Source: Owenia fusiformis | Taxonomy: Eukaryota > Annelida > Polychaeta > Sabellida > Oweniidae | NCBI GenBank assembly: GCA_903813345.2 | Contig: CAIIXF020000008.1 | Location: forward strand, 34,932,867-34,992,866 | Reading direction: 5' to 3' | Length of the DNA stretch: 60,000 nt | Shown: piece by piece, positions 10,301-20,080 of the stretch | Numbering within the stretch: position 1 is the stretch's first letter | How the letters are laid out: every line of letters begins with the position of its first letter | The notes under the pieces: model-generated | What the model saw: the letters and a program-made list of their open reading frames with translations, nothing else | Databases searched by the model: none | Told to the model about the DNA's origin: nothing | Made by a program: the position numbers and the translations under genes

Positions 10301-11940
10301 CAGCAAATAACAGGTTTGTAGTGGTTATGTCACATAATACAGCAAATAACAGGTTTGTTGTGTTTACGTCACCTAATACAGCACATAACAGGTTCGTAGT
10401 TTACGCTACCCAATACAGCAAAGAACAGGTTTGTAGTGTTTACGTCACATTTTACAGCAAATAACAAGTTTGTAGTTTACACCAACTAATACAGCAAATA
10501 ACAGGTTTGTAGTTTACGTCACATAATATAGCAATTAATATCAGATATGTAGTGTTTATGTCACCTCATTTAACACGTAACAAGTTCGAAGTGATTATGT
10601 TATCATCTCATATAACACGTTACAGGTTTGTAGTGATTATTTCACCTCATATAATACCTGACAAGTTTGTAGTGATTATGTCACCTCATATAACATGTGA
10701 CAAGTTTGTAGTGTTTACGTCAACTTATACAGCAAATAACAGGGTTGTAGTGGTAATGTCAGCTCATACAACACATACTATAATAGGTTTGTGGTCTTTA
10801 TATAATATAACACGTAACAGATTTGTAGTCACATAATACAGCAAATGACAGGTTTGTATTGGTTAAGTCACATAATACAGCAAATTACAGGTTTGTAGTG
10901 GTCATATCACCTCTTAAATGGTTTTCATAGAATAAAACCATAATTATAATTAACCATTATGGCGAAGTATTCAATTACAAGAACCTGAGACAATTAAGCA
11001 ATATAAATTGAAACGAACTACAATATAAGCTTATCATCCATATACACACGGGTCTCCACCTTGTTACGTTACGTCTTTATAACAAAATGGATGAAGTTCC
11101 GGTAGAGAAATTTTGTAAGGTTGTTTATTTCAGTCACAAGCAAACATATCCAGCAGCTCCAATAAGCGACCTCCTTCTTGGTGAAAATGATGAAAATAAA
11201 AATTTCCTCCGACGCAAATTCACCCACTTTGTTAAAAAGACTTCACGTCTTTGGGACAAGTGACACATGAAAGATAATTCCACGATGAAATGAAATACTT
11301 TCTTACTCACCTAGGGTTCTATACTGGGTCCATATACAATGATACAGATCTAAAAATGAATGGACTTCCTGGTGAGGGTCACACAGGAGGTGATGTGGTA
11401 GTAACAAAGACTCATGACGGACGGTCATTAACGGAATTATATGATCGCGCCATTGTCATCATAAGGAATCCACTCCATGCTATATACGCATGCTTTCAAC
11501 AGGGATCCAAGGGACATGTTGCTGTAATCTCAGAAGAGACATTAAGGCAAAACGAGAGAATGAGAGAAAAACTGACTAAAAGTGTCAATTACAAGGGAGG
11601 GGACTTTGGAATAAAAGGCTGGTTTCTGAGTTATCTCCTGGCTTTAAAGCAATACAGAAAGCAGAAGATGCTTATCGTACACTATGAAAACTTAAAAACC
11701 AAACTCAGGGAAGAATTGTTAAGGATATGTAGTTTCCTTAACATGACCGTTGACCAAAGTGTGATCGATTGTGCTCTTTGTAATTCCGAAGGTAACTTTC
11801 ATAGAAAAAGGACAAACTTTAATCCATATACAAAGGCTGATATGTTAAAAATAGCTATACATATTAAAGCCATGAATGAAACATTGAGAGAAACATGCGG
11901 TTTGTCGTGTACTTTCCCCTACTCTATATCTTTTCTGTAG
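4370..11940 (+). CDS. WSCD-type Golgi sulfotransferase-like protein, copy A (3 exons)
   Basis: Exons 4370-4469, 7406-7642 and 11315-11940 (stop TAG) join in phase 1/1 to a 320-aa protein. Exon 1 encodes a short basic N-terminus and a hydrophobic segment (residues about 12-29): a type II signal anchor. Exon 2 ends with the PAPS 5'-phosphosulfate loop, FSFPGSGNTW (94-103), then LRHLIQQMTG. Exon 3 opens with FYTGSIYND and carries the 3'-phosphate motif AIVIIRNPLHAIYACF (RNP at 163-165). These blocks match the sulfotransferase domain of WSCD1/2, which has been linked to sialate O-sulfation; the WSC domains are absent. Possible N-glycosylation sequons (NIT, NDT, NMT, NET) fit a lumenal protein. 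ATTAAA at 11980-11985 may be the poly(A) signal. Copy B follows in tandem. Intron 2 starts with a minisatellite derived from the exon 2 donor and carries three transposon insertions. Acceptor and substrate are not proven. Confidence 0.88.
4630..5209. repeat. 99-bp minisatellite in intron 1 of gene A
   Basis: About six tandem units, with starts 99 bp apart (TTCAGGGG at 4726, 4825 and 4924). Each contains TTCAGGGGTGAGTCAAATAT and TAAGTCATATGCAATGATAC. The first three or four are nearly identical and the later ones diverge. Two degenerate units are present in intron 1 of copy B (about 13640-13860), so the array predates or accompanied the gene duplication. Confidence 0.9.
5210..6461. mobile_element. 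1.25-kb foldback element in intron 1 of gene A
   Basis: The arms run inward from CACGGGGTACCATCG (5210) and its complement ending at 6461, each about 0.55 kb and nearly identical. The direct repeat GGAACGTAACCGGAGC lies near the arm ends. A second inverted pair containing GATTTTAGAGG / CCTCTAAAATC flanks the central loop. The element interrupts the 99-bp minisatellite: TTCACTTA before it and GTCATATGCAATGA after it belong to one repeat unit. The target duplication is unclear (TACAT versus TATAT). The small similar open frames on the two arms are a by-product of the inverted repeat. Confidence 0.85.
6462..7241. repeat. Rest of intron 1 of gene A with dispersed-repeat fragments
   Basis: About 6836-6910 is homologous to intron 1 of copy B and represents the empty site of the TTAA element found there. 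Two fragments of the dispersed CAGGCCCGTAGCC family begin near 7026 and 7193. No exon is seen. Confidence 0.55.
7242..7401. repeat. 80-bp tandem duplication abutting the exon 2 acceptor
   Basis: Copies 7242-7321 and 7322-7401 are nearly identical and contain part of the CAGGCCCGTAGCC dispersed repeat (CCTGGCTACGGATCTGA). Each ends in GAGCTGTTATAATTTT, the polypyrimidine context of the exon 2 acceptor. Only the second copy is followed by ACAG and the exon, so the first is an inactive acceptor-region copy. Confidence 0.85.
7727..8816. mobile_element. Degenerate mariner-like transposon inside the minisatellite
   Basis: Flanked by TA (7725-7726, 8817-8818) with termini CGAGGGGTGATCAATAAGTA and the complement; the inverted repeats are unusually long, about 200 bp. 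The middle (about 8040-8270) holds a decayed transposase C-terminal part: HMDNSPAHISQNVQ, then after a frameshift PYCLDLPTCDLF, matching the mariner HDNAxxH and PYSPDLAPCD blocks. The 1,090-bp length is below the usual 1.3 kb and the frame is broken, so it is not autonomous. It landed in GTTTG-TA-GTGG of one minisatellite unit. Confidence 0.88.
8883..9187. mobile_element. MITE with perfect 20-bp TIRs and 9-bp TSD
   Basis: Termini CAAGGAGGATTGGCTCCCAG and its exact complement bound 305 bp. The flanks ACCCCATAC at 8874-8882 and 9188-9196 are identical, a 9-bp target duplication typical of Mutator-like elements. The pre-insertion site can be read in the related repeat at about 16913-16930. No coding capacity is seen. 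Confidence 0.88.
9206..9605. mobile_element. MITE with CACTCTTAAAAA termini and TAA TSD
   Basis: The 400-bp AT-rich element starts CACTCTTAAAAAATATTACT and ends with a near complement (AAGTAATTCATTTTTAAGAGTG). TAA lies on both sides (9203-9205, 9606-9608), fitting a PIF/Harbinger-type 3-bp duplication. Removing it rejoins AATAAATAACAGGTTTG, a minisatellite junction. AAGTAA motifs recur throughout. No transposase is present. Confidence 0.8.
10921..11314. other. End of intron 2 of gene A
   Basis: No repeat or exon is recognised beyond the last degenerate minisatellite unit. The stretch ends in a pyrimidine-rich acceptor (CTTTCTTACTCACCTAG) whose counterpart exists in copy B (CTCTTCTCCTCTAG). 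Confidence 0.5.
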
Positions 11941-13385
11941 TTTGATAGAGAGGTTTGGAAATTGCTTTTGAATTGTTTCATTAAAATATATGGAAATCAC
12001 CAGTGTCACATTTATCTGTGTTTGTAACTTAAATCAATGTTGAAGTTTGAAACTGAAAACGCGGTCTTCAGCTTTTCAAGATTCACCGGGACAATGCAAA
12101 AAGATGTCAGGCAGACCTTCTTTTTATTCCTTTTTTATTCATTGAAAAATCATTTGAAAGCAGTTACATTAACATATACATAATATCATAGGAGTCACAC
12201 AATTTTCCATCATATTCTTTTTTAAGGCATCCAACCACAATAGTCTAATCTAATCTAGTAACCATAATTTTCACCTTTTTCCCCTGCCTATTTGCTTACC
12301 AATATAACAATAAGAACCCAATCAGGCAGAACTTCATTTAACCCCATAACCGTGCCGATTCCTTGTCTGGCATAAGCGTACACAATATGTATGGTCTCGG
12401 TTGACTGTCTATTGAAACATATTAACGATCTATAACTGACGACTGCTGCAGGTAGTCTACAACAACTGATGAAGGAAAACAGAAAACTAAAATGCTGGTT
12501 AAAAAGGATAAATGTTTTGTACATACAACATGTAACCAAATGGCACCCATAACTCTAGTTCTTTAACAAAGCGGGGTTAACCACAGATTTGTTTTTAAAA
12601 ATCACATAATTTCTTTGGTTAACCCGACACTAGAGAAACTAGAGGGATGACTGTCAATTTATAACAGAAGAATGTATCCTCGATGTACTGGGAGGTTGGG
12701 AACGTGATGACCTTAGGCCAGGTAAGAAAACTAGGCAAAACGTTCACATACTACCAAGTAAACTACTCCTACATTCTTTTTAGACAAAAATACTCCACGC
12801 TTTTCCACCCTGTTTGTTCGTTTTTTAAATACTTTCCCAATGTTGAATTTTACACGTCTGGTAATCGGAAACAATGAACGAATGGAGGGTTAGCCAATTT
12901 TGCTCGAATATTCAACAAATCTGCAAGTTTTGTTTTTTAAGAGAAATTTTACGAATAAATCGCTTAATTAATAGGTGCAAAGTTCGGTAAAATCTGTAAG
13001 ACTTTCTATAATACAGCTTCCCAGAGGCGCCCAAAGGGTCGTTTCATTGGTGTCAGAAGTGGGATTTTTTTCATTCGAGGTAAGATGTCATCTTAAAAAT
13101 TTTATGGGAAAAAAGAATTTTCCCATTAACATTGAATTTTTGACTTACAAAAATGTCAAAGTTGACCCATGTTCATGAAAGTATTATTTGATCCATAAAA
13201 ATATTCCATCTTTATTTCTGACACTCTCGTCTTCCCTTTGAAATGGTTTATTCAAACCCAGGACAAATAGCGCTAGCATCATCCTTTCGACCCTCACGAT
13301 CGTTAACTCAACTATCAAGTATCAAGCATTGGCTGCTCTATTGATTCTTATTACATAAAAAGCCTTGGAAACTAACGGAACAAAA
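11941..13385. other. Intergenic between the WSCD-like paralogues
   Basis: About 11990-12120 is homologous to about 19790-20080 downstream of copy B, showing that the duplicated segment includes 3' flank. A small inverted repeat (GGGGTTAACCA / TGGTTAACCC) lies at about 12572-12635. About 13360-13385 matches the sequence just upstream of exon 1 of copy A (CTAACGGAACAAAA), so both copies share a leader and probably a proximal promoter. No gene is seen. Confidence 0.6.
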
Positions 13386-16300
13386 ATGAATCGGTACAAA
13401 TTTAAAAGGATTAATCTATGTATCTCCATATTGATATTACTTGGATTGGAGCTTGTATTGATACTAAGAACACAAAAAGGTAAAATAGTTTAAAAGAGAT
13501 GCATGACAGATGGACATACAGTATTATAATTATGAAGATTTATCGTTACCAAAATTATTATGCAACTCAACATGAACTGAATTGATTAAAATTGTTTCAA
13601 ATGTAATGATATATTTCAGGATGAATAAAATTTTATGATAACGTTCAGGGGTGAGACAAATACGATCCTAACGTTCAGGGGTGTGTGTGAGTAAAATGTG
13701 AATTGTGAAAATAAAGTTCAGTTATAAGTCATATGCAATGATAAATTTCAGAAGTAAATAAGATTTGATAATAATGTTCAGGGGTAAGTACTTAAATATA
13801 GTGGGCTGTGTGAGTGTAATATGATGACAAAGTTCGGAGGTAATTTTCAGGGGCAAGTCAAAATGAAATGACAAAATTTGATGATAACGCTCAGTAAAAT
13901 TGATATACTAGATTTAACGCCTGATATCTGTTTTGTTAAAATTGACACACTGAAATAAAGTAACCACACAGAGAAAATATATTACATATTACCGCAAAAT
14001 AGAAGAGTATATAAATCAAAATGCTCATGTCAAAATGATTGTTTCAGATGTATATTTATTATGGACAATCACATCTCAAAATACTTATAAAAATAGCTGT
14101 ACTTAATAATATTAGGAGCGTCTGTGAATTATAGGTTTTAAGTTTAATGGTTAATTTATATTGAAATTAACTTCTTTCTTGTTGGTTACATTTGATTAAT
14201 CTTTGATTAATTGACCTTTCAAAAGACTTGAAAGCAAACGAATGAGTTTCAGTCACACATGGAGATCACACTTTGCGAGGTTCAGTTATACGTTTTTAAA
14301 CCTGTACGTGAACGTGTAAAATCTGGTCCTCTATGGATAATTAGTTCTCCCATTTGTAGTGCTTACTTGGCCAATTGAGTATAAAGGTATACGTAAAAAA
14401 GTCGTAGTTAGGTCCCTGGGAAAGTGAATAGACTAGATGCAAACAGAAATAACCTTAATTAATTCAAGATTCAGTCAAAGTGATCATATATGAAATATGA
14501 TATGTAAAATTGCATCTAGAAATGTGGTTTCAAAAAGAAAATTTATTTTTGTTTGAAAATGTGACTTCTAGGTCGGGAAGACTCCCCATAGACCCCGTGT
14601 TATAAAACCACAAAAAGGGAAATATCTTTACTTGTATTGGACAGGTTCAGGTTCTCTTACAAACGTGTAACTTAACCTCCCTAATATTGTTATGTCACCA
14701 CCGAAAAGTGGTGACATATATTTGTGGTCTCAGTTTTTTGACGGAAGTGGGTGGTTGGCGGTTGGCGATTGGCGTCCGTAACAAATTCTTACAACTTTCA
14801 ATAACTTAACAAATACTGTTTAGACTGACTCCACTTCAGATTTGACCTTCAATGACCTTTTCTAGGTCAAAAAAGGTCAAAAGGGTCTTTTTTCAATTGC
14901 TTCAAATTCACCAATTTGTTTTCAAAATCATCTACAAGTTATCAGAAGTTCAAATCTGACTTTAGATTTGAGATTTGACCTTCAATGACCTTCTCAAGGT
15001 CAAAAAAGGTCAAAAACGTCTTTTATCAATTTGCTTCAAATTCAACAATTTTTTTTCAAAATCATTTACAAGTTCTCAAATAGATTGAACTATTGTGAGC
15101 AACTAGCTGGTGACATTTTGTCATGTTAATGCCTTGTGTATAACTGGCGCCTAGCCTTGTGTATTGACTGGAGGTCTGTTGATATGTCATAATGAACTTA
15201 GTGCAATTATCTTAATGTTTCTGAATATTCAGAAGATGATCTTTCTTAAAGTCCCCGTCTAAAGTTTGAAAATATTTTTTTATCATTCATTTACTATTTG
15301 TCATGACTTAAAAAGTGATTTTAGAGATTTTTGAACAAAAAATTTTTTTGGAAAAAAAAGTTATGAGCATTTCATTTCCCAAATATTCAAATTTCCCGCC
15401 ATTTTTCAAAAAAAGTTGAAATTTCTTAATCATCTAATATTTCTTAATGCATTTCAAAAAAGATTATATTTTTAACACCAATGCAAAGATTGAACAAAAG
15501 ACACACTATTCAATAATAAAATGTCATATTTAATGGGCCACTTCAATGTTTTAGCTTATCAAAAATATTTTGAAACATTAGTGATGTCACTAAGGTAACA
15601 AAAACCTTTTGAAAAAAATTGAATTTTTTTTTTCGATGTCAATCTTTTCTAAATATGCTAGACTTTCATAAAAACCAATGTTGATTGTCTAACCAGGTTA
15701 AAAGGAAGAATAAATTATGTTTTAGATATCATTGTACCATTGGTTTCTATGAGAACTAAAATTTTGAAATGCATTTTTCTCAGAACCATTTTCATGCACT
15801 GATAAGTTCATTTCTCGCTTGTTTATCAACCGATTTTCTTAATTTTTTCGGCAAAAAACATGGGTTGATGTATGCTATGCATTGGTACGAATTGTGGCTA
15901 ATTAGAAGATATGAGTGACCTCTAAAAGTTGGTTTTAAATAAATTCACAAATTTTGGAACAAAAAGTCTATCAAAAAACACTTTTTGAAATTAAAAAAAA
16001 AAGTTTCACATATCACACTTTGATAACATTGGGTAAGACTACAATATAAGCCAAAGTGGTTTAAACTTTACATGGGGCCTTTAACATTTCGAAATGTCAC
16101 CCTGACACTTTAAAAATACAAAAGCAGTATAGTGCAGGAGCTATTATAATTATGTAAAAGTGTAATTTACAGATCAGTTATGCGATAAACCAAAAACTGG
16201 CAATGCCACAACACTTGCCAGAGATGGCGGTGAAAGAACCACCAAAAGAGACAATTCAACATGGAGAAAGAATAAAACAAAGTACAACTGTTCAGAACCT

Positions 16301-18591
16301 TCAAACATCACTTGTCAACAGCTAAAGTTCTCTCAGAAAGCTCTCCCTAAAACAGCCCTGTTTAGCTTTCCTGGTTCTGGCAACACATGGCTACGTCACC
16401 TTATACAGCAAATAACAGGTTTGTAGTGGTTACGTCACATAATACAGCAAATAACAGGTTTGTAGTGGTTATGTCACATAATACAGCAAATAACAGGTTT
16501 GTAGTGGTTACGTCACATAATACAGCAAATAACAGGTTTGTAGTGGTTACGTCACATAATACAGCAAATAACAGGTTTGTTGTGGTTACGTCACATAATA
16601 CAGCAAATAACAGGTTTGTAGTGGTTACGTCACATAATACAGCAAACAACAGGTTTGTAGTGGTTACGTCACATACATGTAATACAGCAAATAACAGGTT
16701 TGTAGTGGTTACGTCACATAATACAGCAAATAACTGGTTTCTAGGGGATATGTCACATAATACAGCAAATAACAGGTTTGTAGTGGTTACGTCACATAAT
16801 ACAGCAAATAACAGGTTTGTAGTGGTGACGTCACATAATACAGCAAATAACAGGTTTGTAGTGGTTATGTCACCTTATACAACATATAACAGATTTGTAG
16901 TGGTTACATTATGTCACCTCATACAATAAATAATATAACAGGTTTTTAGTAGTAATCTCACCTCATACAACATATAACAGGTTTGTAGTGGCTATGTAAC
17001 CTCATACAACACATAACAGCTGTGTAGTGACTATATCACCTCATACAATACATAAAAGGCCTGTGGCTATGTCATCTCATACAACACATAACAGGTGTGT
17101 ACGTAGTTGCTATGTCACCTCATACAATACATAAAAGGCCTGTGGCTATGTCACCTCATACAACACATAACAGTTGTGTAGTGGCTATGTCACCTCATAC
17201 AACACATAGCAGCTGTGTAGTGGCTATGTCACCTCATACAATACATAAAAGGCCTGTGGCTATGTCACCTCATACAACACATAACAGGTTTGTAGTGGTT
17301 ATGTCACCTCATTCAACACAAAACAGGTTTGTAAGGATTAATGGTTATGTCACATCATACAACACAAAACAGGTTTGCAGTGGTTACAGTATGCCACCTC
17401 ATACAATAAATAATTGCTCTGTATAGTAATATAATAAGACATATGTCTGGCAATTTGAAATCAAGTCTAATGGCGGCCATTTTCTATGCCAAGACTCTGT
17501 AAGACGATATAATTAGAGGTTATGTCACTATCGTGGCATATATGCCCGAGGTCTCAGTGATATATGGCCCGACCTTGGGAGGGACATTGATCTCTGAGAA
17601 CCGAGGGCATATGTGCAACGATAGTGACATAAACGATTTATAACATACCTATAATGATGTAGACTGGTCAGAGAGTACCATTTTCTTAAAGAATTGACAA
17701 ACAAATGGTTTGAAAATGATTGAAATGAGTTTAGAAAAATTGCTCGCGCAGTTTTATCTTCGATTGATTGGTTATGACGTCAGCGCCTTGACCAATCAGA
17801 AAGTTAGCGGGCGCGGGCTTTTCAAAACTTATATTGGCCCGCCGTCTTGTGTACACTCTGCACTGTACATCATCATAGGTATGTTATAAATTGCAATTAT
17901 TCAGACTTAAAAATCACCATCCACAAATAAAGGATGATGAAATGAAAAACTCTCTTCTCCTCTAGGGTTCTACACTGGGTCCATATACAACGATACAGAT
18001 CTAAAAATGAATGGATTTCCGGGTGAGGACCACACAGGAGGTGATGTGGTAGTAACAAAGACTCATAGCGGACAGTCATTAATGGAATTATATGATCGCA
18101 CCATTGTCATCATAAGGAATCCATTCCATGCTATATACGCATGTTTTCAATATTTCTCCAAAGGGCATGTTGATGTAATCTCAGAAGACACTTTAAGACA
18201 AAATGAGGCAATACGAGTAAATCTGACTAATGCTATCAATGACAATAGACATATGTGTGGAATAAAGGCCTGCTTTCCGAATTATCTCCTGGCTTTAAAG
18301 CAATACAGAAAGGAGAAGATGCTTATCGTACACTATGAAAACCTAAAAACCAAACTCAGGGAAGAATTGTTAAGGATTCGTGATTTCCTTAACATGACCG
18401 TTGACCAAAGTGTGATCGATTGTGCTCTTTGCAATTCCGAAGGTTACTTTCATAGAAAAGGGAAAAACTTTAATCCATATACAGAGGCTGATATGTTAAA
18501 AATAGCTACACATATTAAAGCCATGAATGAAACATTGAGAGAAACATGTGGTTTGTCGTGTACTTTCCCCTACTCTATATCTTTTTTATAG
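13386..18591 (+). CDS. WSCD-type Golgi sulfotransferase-like protein, copy B (3 exons)
   Basis: Exons 13386-13479, 16173-16418 and 17966-18591 (stop TAG) give a 321-aa protein with the same intron phases (1/1) as copy A. It has the N-terminal anchor (about residues 11-27), the PAPS loop FSFPGSGNTW followed by LRHLIQQITG, and the 3'-phosphate motif TIVIIRNPFHAIYACF. The two proteins are nearly identical over their C-terminal half (YENLKTKLREELLRI..., NMTVDQSVIDCALCNSEG) and differ most in the stem after the membrane anchor and around residues 195-220. All reading frames and splice sites are intact, so both copies look functional. Intron 1 holds two transposon-like elements, and intron 2 begins with the exon-donor-derived 39-bp minisatellite. 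Confidence 0.88.
13620..13870. repeat. Degenerate counterpart of the 99-bp minisatellite
   Basis: Diverged units with AACGTTCAGGGGTGAG, GTGTGAGTAAAATGT and ATAAGTCATATGCAATGATA match the array in intron 1 of copy A, but here about two partial copies remain. Confidence 0.7.
14691..15118. mobile_element. ATGTCACCA-ended dispersed repeat (MITE), copy 1
   Basis: It begins with a terminal hairpin (TATGTCACCACC...GTGGTGACATA, 14691-14718) and ends GAGCAACTAGCTGGTGACAT. An inverted copy lies at 49512-49826, and comparing the two defines both ends. It contains two internal TGACCTTCAATGACCTT-type repeats and no coding potential. Confidence 0.75.
15250..16080. mobile_element. MITE with TTAA target duplication
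   Basis: TTAA at 15246-15249 and 16081-16084 flanks inverted ends AGTCCCCGTCTAAAG / CTTTACATGGGGCCT. Copy A lacks the element at the equivalent place (about 6862-6880), which confirms insertion after or during gene duplication. TTAA specificity fits piggyBac or Kolobok families. The 831-bp interior is AT-rich and non-coding. Confidence 0.8.
16419..17430 (+). repeat. 39-bp minisatellite derived from the exon 2/intron 2 boundary of gene B
   Basis: About 13 well-preserved units (16419-16930) start directly at the splice donor. As in copy A each is GTTTGTAG plus the 31-nt exon end. Degenerate units follow to about 17430 with CCTCATACAACACATAACAG, and a subset has a shortened CCTGTGGCTATGTCACCTCA type, giving higher-order repeats. 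One unit has a small internal insertion (about 16674-16680). Confidence 0.92.
17514..17889. mobile_element. Palindromic MITE-like sequences in intron 2 of gene B
   Basis: GTTATGTCACTATCGT (17518) and ACGATAGTGACATAA (about 17616-17631) are inverted about 100 bp apart. A second pair, TTATAACATACCTAT (17637) and ATAGGTATGTTATAA (ending 17889), encloses 250 bp. The inside of the second is GC-richer (TGACGTCAGCGCC, GCGGGCGCGGGC). Target duplications are not clear. Confidence 0.6.
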
Positions 18592-19150
18592 TTTCACACC
18601 AAAATAGCCTATCAACGGTAAAGTCAGATACCGTTGTCACAAAGGCTTACTAGACAACTCATCCCCTAGACAAGTCATCCCCTGGACAAGTCATCCCCTG
18701 GACAACTCATCCTTCATCACATGAAGCTAAATTGTAAAGTGTTTCTTGAAAAGAAATACTTAGTAAATACATCTTGGATCATTCAAAATATTATTTTTTC
18801 TTTATTGACACAAATAAACACTCAAACGATGCCATTAAAACTCTCATCTCTTATTCTTATATTACATGACTCAATATTTCCTGACCAAACAAATGTGCAT
18901 AATTTAAATATGAACTTCATTAATTTCATCTGTGAATGCTGTGAAAAAATAATCTTTGGATTAAAGAATATTTGAGCTATGAACAACATATTATAACATC
19001 AAAGGAACTTCTTCAATCGTTGTTAATATCATAGTATCAAAATTAAAAGTAAATATTTACAAAACAAATCACAGATTAATTGGTCGATTATCTATTTTTG
19101 CAAAATCATAGTTTTTTAATAATTTTCCCCTCCAGAAAGTTTTTGTTTAT
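18592..19150. other. 3' flank of gene B with a short tandem repeat
   Basis: About four 15-17 bp units of the ACAAGTCATCCCCTGG type lie at 18652-18712. AATAAA at 18813-18818 is a possible poly(A) signal for gene B. The 84-codon open frame at 18721-18975 has no recognisable homology and is not called. Confidence 0.5.
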
Positions 19151-19497
19151 CACTGGTACTCCACTAGATTATGCTGGTTACCGAAACAGATCGTAACAAA
19201 ATGTCCGAACCTCAAAGATACGATCGATTTTGATTTTTACCTAATTCCGGTGTTGCAGGCAGAATTCCCACGACATTTTTATCTCAAACGTTTGTCGATA
19301 TCATACGTTTAAGAACATGTACATGTTTGCAAACAAATAGCACAGAAGACATACAGTAATAACAAAAGCGAGATATAGGATGTCATGGGAATTCTGCCTC
19401 CTGAAATAAAGAAAAAAGAAAATTTTTATATACCCTCGAGGCTCCAACATTTTGTTACCCAAACAGATCAACAGCGTAATCTAGTGGAGTAACAGTG
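19151..19497. mobile_element. MITE with CACTG(G/T)TACTCC termini
   Basis: The inverted ends CACTGGTACTCCACTAGATT and complement bound 347 bp and are similar for about 60 bp, including GTAACAAAATGT. A second inner inverted pair carries GGCAGAATTCCCA / TGGGAATTCTGCC. Flanks TTTAT and TTCAT may be a decayed 5-bp duplication. Confidence 0.7.
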
Positions 19498-19779
19498 TTC
19501 ATGTAATATATGTTTTTTGAAACTTAAAGCTATATAACCATATTCACAACCACCAAAACATTTAAAAATCATTTGAATATCAAATATGAATTGGTAATAC
19601 AATAATAATTTACTATACTTATTGTATTATTCGTGTAATTATAAAGTTCATTTAACTTAAAGTGGGTGATGATAATCCCACGTGGACTGGGTTGCACTTT
19701 ATTATAATTTTCGTTTAAAAATCTAACTATTGTTTTGTATTGTAACTGTGAAAAACAATAAAACCAAACTATCAGATAA

Positions 19780-20080
19780 GATTAAGATATATCAGTGCCA
19801 CATTTATCTCTGCAAATTAAATCGAGGTTGGAGCTGGAGTTTGAAAAAGCGGACGTCCGCTTATTCATTTTAAAAACAATAAAATCAAACTATCAGATCC
19901 CCATTTAGTTAAACGTCTCATATGTGACATGTATTTTATTAAGATATACAAGTATCAGTGCCACATTTATCTCTGCAAATTAAATCGAGGTTGGAGCTGG
20001 AGTTTGAAAAAGCGGACGTCCGCTTATTCATTTTAAGATTCGCGAGAGTAGTGCAAAAAGAGTTCAGCCAGAGCTTCACA
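19780..20080. repeat. Duplicated segment: 3' flank homologous between gene copies A and B
   Basis: The block CAGTGCCACATTTATCTCTG...GCGGACGTCCGCTTATTC occurs twice in direct orientation (about 19792-19875 and 19955-20035). A diverged copy lies downstream of gene A (about 11998-12120). It marks the extent of the segmental duplication, with one further local duplication behind copy B. Confidence 0.8.

Larger units (their letters stand above)
7643..10920 (+). repeat. 39-bp minisatellite derived from the exon 2/intron 2 boundary of gene A
   Basis: The unit is GTTTGTAG (first 8 nt of intron 2) followed by a 31-nt copy of the end of exon 2, finishing AAATAACAG. Two units follow exon 2, then one interrupted by a mariner element; about 22 nearly perfect units occupy 9606-10470, and degenerate units (TGTCACCTCATA type) continue to about 10920. 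In the frame of exon 2 each unit reads WLRHIIQQITGL then stop, so every unit carries a decoy exon end plus a potential splice donor. Because 39 is a multiple of three, other frames stay open for long stretches, producing spurious open frames. Confidence 0.93.

Noticed and set aside
9619-10464. 281-codon open frame of VVVTSHNTANNRF repeats
   Set aside because: It is a by-product of the 39-bp unit being a multiple of three. It lies in an intron, and the array also opens other frames and the opposite strand.
16387-16929. 180-codon repeat frame and the antisense 82-codon frame in gene B's array
   Set aside because: Same minisatellite artefact. The true exon 2 frame ends at the donor at 16418.
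7643-17430. CRISPR-like regular repeats
   Set aside because: The units are contiguous without unique spacers, and the setting is a eukaryotic intron.
4370-18591. Calling the paralogues WSCD1 or WSCD2
   Set aside because: They share the sulfotransferase domain but lack WSC domains and are only 320-321 aa, so one-to-one orthology is not supported.
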